Below, one piece after another: positions 1 through 5,977 of a stretch of 8,343 nucleotides of DNA. Position 1 is the stretch's first letter, and the number at the start of each line of letters is the position of its first letter. The notes under the pieces were generated by a model. It was not told the DNA's origin. It saw only the letters and a list, made by a program, of their open reading frames with translations, and did no database searches. A program made the translations under genes and the position numbers. This stretch comes from Flavobacteriaceae bacterium (GTDB lineage Bacteria > Bacteroidota > Bacteroidia > Flavobacteriales > Flavobacteriaceae), in the NCBI GenBank assembly GCA_002729755.1, contig PBYT01000001.1, positions 1-8,343 of the forward strand, read 5' to 3'.

Positions 1-389
1 TTCCTGATGCAGTTAAAAAATATGAGGAACTAAAAACCATTTATGGTTATTCGCCTAATATGTTTCCTAATCTTCATTATAATATATATTACAATAAAGC
101 ATTACAAAAGTGGGTTGACGATGCGGGGATTAATAAAAAGATTACTCCTCATAGTATGAGAGCAACCTTTGCTACATTATGGTATAAATTCACCGACAAC
201 CCCAATATAAAAACCTTAACTCAAGCAATGGGTAAGTTAGATGAAAAATCTACTATGGTATATCTTCATTCAGATGAAGACACAATTAGACTAACAAATA
301 AAAATATGAGAACATTTAGAGGTGCTGAAAGGACCACTGAAAGCATACAGAGTTTGATTAATTATATGACAAAAATCATGATATTTTAA
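1..389 (+). CDS. Tyrosine recombinase/integrase, C-terminal part (5' end outside window)
   Basis: This is the end of a site-specific recombinase of the tyrosine (phage integrase) family, which cuts and rejoins DNA through a covalent 3'-phosphotyrosine. The frame is open from base 3, so the ATG at 60 is internal; 128 residues are visible. The catalytic-domain signature is PHSMR (His codon 150-152, Arg codon 159-161), then MGKLDEKSTMVYLH, where the Tyr codon 261-263 is the probable nucleophile. The position usually occupied by His or Trp (as in LGH) is Lys here. The first catalytic Arg and the beta-hairpin Lys would lie upstream of the window. From codon 294-296 the protein is encoded by a 38-bp direct repeat. 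Its last residues after RGAE (RTTESIQ... to the stop at 387-389) come from inserted DNA, so the C-terminal tail appears to be replaced. The family call is firm; activity and target are unknown. Confidence 0.85.
   Translation, partial: PDAVKKYEELKTIYGYSPNMFPNLHYNIYYNKALQKWVDDAGINKKITPHSMRATFATLWYKFTDNPNIKTLTQAMGKLDEKSTMVYLHSDEDTIRLTNKNMRTFRGAERTTESIQSLINYMTKIMIF
293..330 (+). repeat. 38-bp direct repeat, copy 1 (candidate recombination site)
   Basis: This copy is identical, base for base, to 844-881 (offset 551 bp). Identity stops on the left at 292/843 (t versus a) and on the right at 331/882 (g versus a). It lies inside the recombinase reading frame, 29 bases after the catalytic Tyr codon, and encodes most of the stretch TNKNMRTFRGAE. 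A weak inverted symmetry (ATG-AGAA-CAT) sits in its middle at 306-315, which could be a recombinase core site. That role is inference. Confidence 0.9.
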
Positions 390-412
390 GTTATTCATTT
401 CGATCTTGCGTA

Positions 413-454
413 CATGAAAACAGAAAAAACAATCATGATAACAGAAAAAACAAT
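413..454 (+). repeat. 21-bp tandem duplication over the DoxX-like gene start
   Basis: Bases 413-433 and 434-454 are adjacent copies matching at 20 of 21 positions (only 418 versus 439 differs, a versus t). Each contains an in-frame ATG, so the predicted N-terminus repeats the heptad pattern (K/I)TEKTI and has two candidate start codons, 414 and 435. The unit is seven codons long, so its gain or loss keeps the frame. Confidence 0.85.
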
Positions 455-860
455 AAGTTGGTTTGCTAGAGTTTCTTTATTTATAGTTTTCTTTTGGTTT
501 GGATTTTTAAAGATAATAAAAGTATCACCTGCAGAAGAGTTGGTTAGAAGTCTTTATAATGTTACAATTAGTAATTACTTTGATTTTCCTTTTGTTTTGT
601 TAATGTTAGGGATATTTGAATGCTTTATTGCTATTATTTGGCTTGTACCCTTTCTAACAAGAATAGCTTTATATAGCTACAGTATTCATTTAATTTTAAC
701 AATCTTACCATTGATTTTATTGATAGAAATTTCATGGCAAGACTTATTTACGCTAACCCTTGTAGGTCAATATATAATGAAGAATCTCTGTATGCTTTCA
801 GTGGCCCTTTCTGCATACTACTATTATAATAATGTAAGCCGTAAACAAATAAAAATATGA
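414..860 (+). CDS. DoxX-like four-helix membrane protein (cassette gene)
   Basis: This is a 148-residue integral membrane protein with about four hydrophobic helices (residues 15-33, 58-80, 84-104 and 111-137). The features FWFGFLKIIKVSPAEELV after helix 1 and VGQYIMKNLCMLSVAL in helix 4 recall the DoxX / YkgB (RclC-like) superfamily, in which a conserved G-Q-x-x-x-K-(N/D)-L stretch is typical. Members are linked to redox or oxidant-stress functions, but no specific activity can be assigned. The chosen start is the ATG at 414; an in-frame ATG at 435 lies in a duplicated 21-bp unit and is equally possible. The last codons (KQIKI and the TGA at 858-860) lie inside the second copy of the 38-bp repeat, so gene and repeat end together. 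It begins 24 bp after the altered recombinase stop and may be co-transcribed with it. Confidence 0.75.
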   Translation: MKTEKTIMITEKTISWFARVSLFIVFFWFGFLKIIKVSPAEELVRSLYNVTISNYFDFPFVLLMLGIFECFIAIIWLVPFLTRIALYSYSIHLILTILPLILLIEISWQDLFTLTLVGQYIMKNLCMLSVALSAYYYYNNVSRKQIKI

Positions 861-881
861 GAACATTTAGAGGTGCTGAAA
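844..881 (+). repeat. 38-bp direct repeat, copy 2
   Basis: This is a perfect copy of 293-330. It is used in two frames. Its first 17 bases encode the end and the TGA stop of the DoxX-like gene. The other frame still reads TNKNMRTFRGAE, the recombinase C-terminal sequence, which continues past the repeat to a stop at 899-901. Confidence 0.9.
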
Positions 882-901
882 AATTAAAACAAGTAGTATA
901 A
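845..901 (+). pseudogene. Displaced 3' end of the tyrosine recombinase gene
   Basis: In the recombinase-equivalent frame this stretch reads TNKNMRTFRGAEKLKQVV then TAA. The first 12 residues are identical to the recombinase end encoded by copy 1. The last six, followed by a stop and 22 bp later by an intrinsic terminator, look like the original gene end. It is preceded in frame by a TAA at 842-844, so it is not an extension of a longer gene. A tiny ORF from the ATG at 857 would give 14 residues and is not proposed as a gene. Confidence 0.6.
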
Positions 902-923
902 CAATACACATTCCGTGCTTCCG

Positions 924-955
924 AAAAACCCTCTTTTAATTAAGGGGGTTTTTTT
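924..955 (+). terminator. Intrinsic (rho-independent) terminator
   Basis: The left arm (from 924) is AAAAACCCTCTT and the right arm AAGGGGGTTTTT, with one T-G wobble, enclosing the 6-base loop TTAATT (936-941). The G-tract is followed by seven Ts (949-955). The stem is about 12 bp including the A-T part. It lies 22 bp after the displaced recombinase stop and is well placed to end recombinase and cassette transcription. The symmetric A/T flanks could also allow some function on the other strand. Confidence 0.88.
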
Positions 956-968
956 ATACTTTAGAGAT

Positions 969-1091
969 ATGGAAAGAAAAAATGCTATTAAGTTTCTAAA
1001 AGTTTGGGGTATTGTTACAGTTGCTTTGATTTTAGCATTTCGTTTTCTTCTTACACCTTTAGTTAATGCAGTAGAAAAGTTTGATTTTTAA
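969..1091 (+). CDS. Small membrane protein, 40 aa
   Basis: A short ORF reads MERKNAIKFL..., with a basic N-terminus, one hydrophobic helix (about residues 12-32, VWGIVTVALILAFRFLL) and a short acidic tail ending EKFDF. This pattern looks like a genuine single-span membrane peptide with its N-terminus inside. It lies 9 bp ahead of the next small membrane gene and heads the tight fluoride channel cluster. The start codon is only 13 bp after the terminator T-run; a sequence resembling the Bacteroidota -7 box (TACTTTAG, 957-964, 7 of 8 to TAnnTTTG) is there, but no good upstream element is seen. The family is not recognised and no function is assigned. Confidence 0.6.
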   Translation: MERKNAIKFLKVWGIVTVALILAFRFLLTPLVNAVEKFDF

Positions 1092-1100
1092 AAATAATCA

Positions 1101-1286
1101 ATGTTTAGTAAAGGACAACTCATTTTTGCAATAATATTCATTATAGTCTTCTCTGGCATAATTACCTATACGTATTTTAAAGACAGACAAATTCATAGAT
1201 TATATTATAAAAAGACTTATATTATTCTATTAATTTTTTTATTGTTTATTGCAACAATAGCTATTTATAGTAATTTATTTAGATAA
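1101..1286 (+). CDS. Small two-helix membrane protein, 61 aa
   Basis: Two hydrophobic helices (about residues 7-25 and 38-58) are joined by a basic loop (FKDRQIHRLYYKKTY), suggesting a helical hairpin with the loop in the cytoplasm. Its stop (1284-1286) is 2 bp before the TTG start of the fluoride channel gene, so the two are probably translationally coupled. I do not recognise a named family. A role connected with the channel is only a guess from position. Confidence 0.7.
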   Translation: MFSKGQLIFAIIFIIVFSGIITYTYFKDRQIHRLYYKKTYIILLIFLLFIATIAIYSNLFR

Positions 1287-1288
1287 TT

Positions 1289-1660
1289 TTGAAAGAAGTT
1301 TTGCTTGTTTTTTTAGGTGGAGGATTAGGCTCATCATTTAGATGGCTTATAAATAAAATTATCCCATCTGATACATTTCCATACTCTACAATTTCAGTAA
1401 ATCTTATTGGATGTCTTTTAATAGGAATTCTTGCAGGATATTTATTAAGTCATAGTCATTTTAAGTCTGATATGTATTCCCTACTTGTTGTTGGTTTTTG
1501 TGGTGGATTAACCACATTTTCTGCATTTGCATTGGATAATTATAACTTGATTAAATCAAATGATTTTTTTAATACAATATTATATATAACTTTAAGTGTT
1601 ACTGGTTGTATAATTATGGTATATGCTGGTTTTTATATAATTCAAAAAATTTTAAATTAA
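1289..1660 (+). CDS. crcB: Fluoride ion channel/exporter Fluc (CrcB)
   Basis: This 123-residue protein matches the Fluc family, dual-topology dimeric channels in the inner membrane that let toxic fluoride leave the cell. Visible signatures are GGGLGSSFRW (residues 10-19), SVNLIGCLLIG (36-46, with the conserved Asn38) and GFCGGLTTFSAF (69-80), whose TTF and Phe residues form the central sodium site and the fluoride-lining Phe box in known structures. Four hydrophobic segments fit the usual length of about 120-130. The start is TTG at 1289-1291, chosen because the GGxxG motif needs the residues that follow it and no ATG lies ahead of it. Coupling to the preceding gene (2-bp gap) would help this weak start. 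No fluoride riboswitch is recognisable upstream. Confidence 0.93.
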   Translation: MKEVLLVFLGGGLGSSFRWLINKIIPSDTFPYSTISVNLIGCLLIGILAGYLLSHSHFKSDMYSLLVVGFCGGLTTFSAFALDNYNLIKSNDFFNTILYITLSVTGCIIMVYAGFYIIQKILN

Positions 1661-1666
1661 ACTAAT

Positions 1667-3271
1667 ATGAAAAAAATTATTCTTCTAACTATATCAATTT
1701 TAATTTCAAACTTTTCATATGGTCAAGAAAAAAATATATCAGAAGGACCTTTTAATCAATTAATTATTAGAGGCGTTACTTTGATTAATGGTAATGGTAG
1801 CCCTCCTAGAGGTCCTGTAGATATTGTAGTAGAGGATGATAGAATTGTATCAATTAGAAGTGTTGGATATCCAGGTGTTGAAATAAATGAAAGAAGACGT
1901 CCTAAATTAAAGTCTAATGGAAGAGAAATTGATGCTAGTGGCATGTATATTCTCCCTGGTTTTGTAGATATGCATGGTCATATAGGAGGAGGAGCGCAAG
2001 GTGCAGATCCTGATTATGTATTTAAACTTTGGCTTGCACATGGTGTTACTACTGTTAGAGAGCCTGGAGGAAGAGGGATAGATTTCAGCCTTGATTTAAA
2101 AAACAAAAGTTCAAAAAATGAAATCATTGCTCCAAGGTTAGTAATCTATAGTAGTTTTGGATCTGGTTTTGGAAAAAGTATTAGCACACCAGATCAAGCA
2201 AGAGAATGGGTTAGATATAATTCAAAAAAAGGAGCAGATGGAATAAAGTTTATTGGGGCTGAACCTGAAATAATGAAAGCTGCATTGGATGAAAATAATA
2301 AACTTGGATTAGGATCAGCCATGCATCATGCACAACTTAGTGTTGCAAGATGGAATGTACTTAATTCTGCAAGAGCTGGTTTAACATCAATGGAACATTG
2401 GTATGGTCTTCCTGAAGCACTATTTGATAATAAAACAGTACAGAACTACCCTTACTACTATAACTATTCAAATGAACAACACAGATTTGAAGAAGCTGGA
2501 AAATTATGGGTTCAAGCTGCAAAACCATATTCTGATCACTGGAATAATGTAATGAATGAGTTGCTTGATCTTAATTTTACTTTAGACCCTACTTTCAATA
2601 TATATGAAGCAAGTAGAGATTTACAAAGAGCTAGAAGAGCGGAATGGCATGAAGAATATACTTTACCTAGTTTATGGGAATTTTATCAACCTAGCAAGAT
2701 ATCACATGGTTCATACTGGCATTTTTGGGGAACTGAACAAGAAGTAGCTTGGAAAAAGAATTTCCAATTATGGATGGAATTTATTAATGAATATAAAAAC
2801 CGAGGTGGAAGAGTTACAGCTGGATCAGATTCAGGTTTTATTTTTCAATTATATGGATTTGCTTATATAAGAGAACTTGAATTACTTAGAGAAGCTGGGT
2901 TTCATCCTTTAGAAGTTATAAGAGCAGCTACTCTTAATGGAGCAGAAGCACTTGGCATGGATAATGAAATTGGTTCAATTGAAATTGGGAAAAAGGCTGA
3001 CTTTGTATTATTAGAGGAAAACCCTCTTGAAAACCTAAAAGTTCTTTATGGAACTGGAGCTATTAAACTAGATAAAGATAATAACGTAGTTAGAGTTGGA
3101 GGAGTAAAGTATACTATTAGAGATGGAATAGTATATGATTCAAAACTATTACTTGAGGATGTTAAAAAAATGGTAAGAGATAAAAAGGATGAGCTTAATT
3201 ATGAAATTTATCAACCTGGAGAAAAGAGAGAATGGACAAAAGATTTAGAAAATAAAACGCCCGATAACTAA
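1667..3271 (+). CDS. Secreted metal-dependent amidohydrolase
   Basis: This 534-residue enzyme is in the amidohydrolase superfamily (imidazolonepropionase/prolidase-like TIM barrel). A Sec signal peptide spans residues 1 to about 19 (KKIILLTISILISNFSYG, then Q), with no lipobox Cys, so it is probably periplasmic or exported. Metal-site candidates in order are: H103 and H105 (LPGFVDMHGH), K194 as possible carboxylated lysine (ADGIKF), H220/H221, H244 (SMEHW) and D388 (TAGSDSGF). The C-terminal GSIEIGKKADFVLLEENPL closes the small beta domain as in related hydrolases. The likely reaction is hydrolysis of a cyclic amide or dipeptide; the substrate cannot be named. The ATG lies 6 bp after the crcB stop, so it is in the same operon. 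The stretch 250-380 is rich in aromatic residues and specific to the subgroup. Confidence 0.88.
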   Translation: MKKIILLTISILISNFSYGQEKNISEGPFNQLIIRGVTLINGNGSPPRGPVDIVVEDDRIVSIRSVGYPGVEINERRRPKLKSNGREIDASGMYILPGFVDMHGHIGGGAQGADPDYVFKLWLAHGVTTVREPGGRGIDFSLDLKNKSSKNEIIAPRLVIYSSFGSGFGKSISTPDQAREWVRYNSKKGADGIKFIGAEPEIMKAALDENNKLGLGSAMHHAQLSVARWNVLNSARAGLTSMEHWYGLPEALFDNKTVQNYPYYYNYSNEQHRFEEAGKLWVQAAKPYSDHWNNVMNELLDLNFTLDPTFNIYEASRDLQRARRAEWHEEYTLPSLWEFYQPSKISHGSYWHFWGTEQEVAWKKNFQLWMEFINEYKNRGGRVTAGSDSGFIFQLYGFAYIRELELLREAGFHPLEVIRAATLNGAEALGMDNEIGSIEIGKKADFVLLEENPLENLKVLYGTGAIKLDKDNNVVRVGGVKYTIRDGIVYDSKLLLEDVKKMVRDKKDELNYEIYQPGEKREWTKDLENKTPDN

Positions 3272-3274
3272 CAC

Positions 3275-4060
3275 CTATATTCTTTTTAGAAATTCCAGCA
3301 TATTATTATTAAAAACACCTGGTTTTTCAACATTTACTACATGACCACAGTTATTTATAACCTTTAGTTCAGAAGTTTTATGCATACTAACAGCCTTTGT
3401 TACTGAAGGAAGAAACATATAATCTTGATCTCCCATAATATATATAGTTGGAATTTGTATTTCAACTTGTCTAAAAACTCTTAACAATGGGACTAATTCA
3501 CTAGTAAGTTGAAACCATTTCTTAAATTCTTTTTGATATAACTTTTTCGCTTCATTAATAAATAAAACTCTAGATTCCTTATGATTCTTATTTGGCATTA
3601 CTATAAACGCTAATATTTTATAAATCCACATATAAGGAAGAATAGATTTTGTTGAATTACCTAGAAACATAAGTATCTTAGATCTTAGATTAAGTTTTAG
3701 AATCGCTCCACCCATAATTAAAGATATTACACGAGTTGGATAGTTTTCTGCAAAGTTTCTAATTAATATTGTACCAAGTGATATGCCAACAAAATGAGAT
3801 TTTTTAATATTCTCTTTATCAAGTACTTCTAGAATATCACTAGTTATTGAGTTAAAAGTATACTTTTTCTTAAATAGATTCATAGGAATTGTTTTTGATT
3901 TCCCATGCCCCCTTAAATCTAATAAAAGAAGGTTGTACTTTTTTGAAAAATATTTTATTTGTTTGAACCAAATTGTTGAACTTCCTCCAGCACCATGCAC
4001 AAAAGTTATCCATTCCCTATTATTAGAGTTATCATAGATATATTTAGTATAGTATATCAT
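3275..4060 (-). CDS. Alpha/beta hydrolase fold protein
   Basis: This 261-residue soluble hydrolase has the classic fold markers: FVHGAGGSS (oxyanion-hole region, residues 20-28), DLRGHGKS (48-55), the nucleophile elbow GISLG with Ser94, the acid GDQD (Asp211 or Asp213) and the catalytic His240 in NCGHVVNVEKP. A helical lid lies at about 125-190. It resembles small-molecule esterases and lactonases of the MenH / 3-oxoadipate enol-lactonase type, but the substrate cannot be inferred. Its ATG overlaps the pyrF stop by four bases (ATGA), so it is the last gene of the operon and probably translated by coupling. Its stop is 3 bp from the stop of the convergent amidohydrolase gene. Confidence 0.88.
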   Translation of the reverse strand: MIYYTKYIYDNSNNREWITFVHGAGGSSTIWFKQIKYFSKKYNLLLLDLRGHGKSKTIPMNLFKKKYTFNSITSDILEVLDKENIKKSHFVGISLGTILIRNFAENYPTRVISLIMGGAILKLNLRSKILMFLGNSTKSILPYMWIYKILAFIVMPNKNHKESRVLFINEAKKLYQKEFKKWFQLTSELVPLLRVFRQVEIQIPTIYIMGDQDYMFLPSVTKAVSMHKTSELKVINNCGHVVNVEKPGVFNNNMLEFLKRI

Positions 4061-4893
4061 TGAATTAAACCTTTTTCAAGCATATATTCCTTCATTTCAT
4101 TTTGAAGTTTAGAGGCAGCTTCCATTGCTTTATTAGAATAATCCTTATCATTTGAACAATAAAGGATCGATCTAGATGAGTTAACTAACAATTTTAGACC
4201 ATTATCTAAGCCTTTTTCACAAATATCTTTAAGACTTCCTCCTTGTGCTCCAACACCAGGTATTAATAGATAAGAATTTGGAACTAATTTTCTTATTCTA
4301 CTTATTTCATTAACATTTTTTGCTCCTACTACATACATTATTTTATCAGAATTTTTCCAATTCCTTGAAGTTAAAATTACATCTTCATAGAGTTTGTTTG
4401 AAGTGTTAGACATTTCCATTTGTTGAAAATCTTCAGAACCTAAATTTGAAGTTAATGCTAATAAAAAAACATATTTATCATCAAATGAAAGAAATGGTTC
4501 AACTGAATCTTTTCCCATATATGGTGATATTGTAATTGAATCAAATTCTAAATTTTTAAGAAATGCTTTAGCGTACATATTTGAAGTATTACCAATGTCT
4601 CCTCTTTTAGCATCAGCAATGGTAAAGATTTCAGGATAATTTGAATTTAAATAATTAATGATTTTTTCTAATGATTTCCACCCTGATATTCCATAAGCCT
4701 CAAAAAAGGCAATATTAGGTTTATAGGCTACGGCAAATTTATTTGTTGAATCAATTATATCTTTTGCAAATGAAAAGATTGGATCTTCTTTTTCTTTTAA
4801 ATGGTTTGGTATTTTCTCCAAGTCTATATCAAGACCTATGCAAAGAAATGACTTTTTCTCTTTAATTTGATTTTCTAATTTATTAATACTCAT
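4057..4893 (-). CDS. pyrF: Orotidine 5'-phosphate decarboxylase (PyrF, long type)
   Basis: It converts orotidine monophosphate to UMP, the last step of de novo pyrimidine synthesis, in the cytosol. The 278 residues fit the longer PyrF subfamily (about 270-280, versus about 240 for the E. coli type). The catalytic K-D-K-D set is visible: K58 in AYKPN, then D94, K96 and D99 in ADAKRGDIG. Phosphate-binding features are PGVGAQGG and VNSSRSI near the C-terminus. The ATG shares one base with the prfA stop (TAATG), a tight coupling signal. The order AIR synthase - prfA - pyrF is, to my knowledge, usual in flavobacteria. Confidence 0.96.
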   Translation of the reverse strand: MSINKLENQIKEKKSFLCIGLDIDLEKIPNHLKEKEDPIFSFAKDIIDSTNKFAVAYKPNIAFFEAYGISGWKSLEKIINYLNSNYPEIFTIADAKRGDIGNTSNMYAKAFLKNLEFDSITISPYMGKDSVEPFLSFDDKYVFLLALTSNLGSEDFQQMEMSNTSNKLYEDVILTSRNWKNSDKIMYVVGAKNVNEISRIRKLVPNSYLLIPGVGAQGGSLKDICEKGLDNGLKLLVNSSRSILYCSNDKDYSNKAMEAASKLQNEMKEYMLEKGLIQ

Positions 4894-5969
4894 TATACTT
4901 CCCCTGCTTCTTTTAGTTTCTCCGTATTTATATACAACTTAATCTCATCAATTAATTTTGAGACACCCCCATCAAGAATTTTTGGAAGATCATAAAGAGT
5001 TAGTCCTATTCTATGATCAGTAACTCTTCCTTGAGGATAATTGTAAGTTCTAATTTTAGCAGATCTATCTCCAGACTTAACCAATTCATTTCTTTTTTTA
5101 GAGTCTGATTCCATTTTTTTAGATAATTCAAGTTCATATAACCTAGATCTTAAAACTTTCAGCGCTTTCTCTTTATTTTTATGTTGAGATTTTTGATCTT
5201 GACACTGAGTGACAACACCGGTTGGTTCATGAGTTAATCTAACTGCTGAATAAGTAGTGTTTACTGATTGACCTCCTGGACCTGATGAGCAATAATAATC
5301 AACTCTAACTTCATTCATATCAATTTCTATATCAAACTCTTCTGCCTCTGGGAGAACCATTACTGTTGCAGCAGACGTATGAACTCGACCTTGAGTTTCA
5401 GTCTGAGGGACTCTTTGAACTCTATGAACGCCAGATTCATATTTTAAAATACCATAAACATCTTCACCTGATATCTCAAAAATTACTTCCTTAAAACCAC
5501 CAGCCGTTCCAGAACTAGTATCAACTACACTAGTTTTCCATTTCATTTCTTGACAAAACTTTGTATACATCCTATATAAATCACCAGCAAAAATACTTGC
5601 CTCATCACCACCAGTACCAGCCCTAATTTCCATTACTACATTTTTTGAATCATCAGGATCTTTAGGTATTAACAGAATCTTAATTTCTTCCTCTAGTTTA
5701 GTTATATTTTGCTTCGATTCCTCTAATTGTTCTTTTGCCATATCAGTCATGTCTTTATCAGAAGAATCACTTATATAACTTTCAGCTTCTTTTTTACTAG
5801 CAATTGCAGTTTTATAATCATTTCCTTTATCAACAAGCTTTTTTAAATCTTTCAGCTCTTTATTTAACTCAATATATTTCTTCTGATTAGAAATGATTTC
5901 TGGATCACCAATCAGTTGATAAATTTCTTTATATCTTTTCTCTACTATGTCTAATTTATCGATTAGCAT
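4893..5969 (-). CDS. prfA: Peptide chain release factor 1
   Basis: RF1 recognises UAA and UAG in the ribosomal A site and triggers release of the finished protein. The 358 residues match the usual length. The catalytic GGQ is at 232-234 within SSGPGGQSVN, whose Gln is normally methylated by PrmC. The codon-recognition tripeptide is PQT (188-190, in RVPQTETQGRVHTS), where E. coli has PAT. The N-terminal helical domain is rich in Lys and Glu (residues 1-100), followed by EIRAGTGGDEA. This distinguishes it from RF2, which has SPF. Its start is 8 bp past the stop of the upstream AIR synthase gene, and it overlaps pyrF by one base. Confidence 0.97.
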   Translation of the reverse strand: MLIDKLDIVEKRYKEIYQLIGDPEIISNQKKYIELNKELKDLKKLVDKGNDYKTAIASKKEAESYISDSSDKDMTDMAKEQLEESKQNITKLEEEIKILLIPKDPDDSKNVVMEIRAGTGGDEASIFAGDLYRMYTKFCQEMKWKTSVVDTSSGTAGGFKEVIFEISGEDVYGILKYESGVHRVQRVPQTETQGRVHTSAATVMVLPEAEEFDIEIDMNEVRVDYYCSSGPGGQSVNTTYSAVRLTHEPTGVVTQCQDQKSQHKNKEKALKVLRSRLYELELSKKMESDSKKRNELVKSGDRSAKIRTYNYPQGRVTDHRIGLTLYDLPKILDGGVSKLIDEIKLYINTEKLKEAGEV

Positions 5970-5977
5970 ATATATAA

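Larger units (their letters stand above)
331..881 (+). mobile_element. Candidate 551-bp single-gene cassette inserted in the recombinase 3' end
   Basis: This unit consists of 513 bp of unique DNA (331-843) plus one copy of the 38-bp repeat (844-881). Removing it fuses copy 1 directly to base 882, and the recombinase frame then reads on as RGAEKLKQVV with a stop at 899-901, just before a terminator. That restored gene end is the main evidence for insertion. The cassette has one gene (DoxX-like) and no transposase or integrase of its own. A 38-bp duplication is much longer than ordinary transposon target duplications. The layout resembles site-specific integration into a gene 3' end with replacement of the tail, here with the recombinase gene itself as target. 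Alternatives are a non-mobile duplication accident or an assembly artefact. Confidence 0.55.

Noticed and set aside
371..387. Near-palindrome around ATCATGAT at the altered recombinase end
   Set aside because: The perfect core is only 8 bp in very AT-rich DNA and is not repeated at the other cassette boundary, so it is not distinguishable from chance.
293..881. 38-bp repeats as target-site duplication of an insertion sequence
   Set aside because: The enclosed DNA has no transposase and no terminal inverted repeats that I can see, and 38 bp is far longer than usual target duplications.
1661..1666. Fluoride riboswitch or other RNA switch near crcB
   Set aside because: No conserved fluoride-riboswitch core is recognisable upstream of crcB or its operon, and intergenic gaps in the cluster (2-13 bp) are too short to hold one.
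1756..1944. 62-aa open frame on the minus strand
   Set aside because: It lies wholly inside the well-supported amidohydrolase gene, in antisense, with no recognisable protein features.
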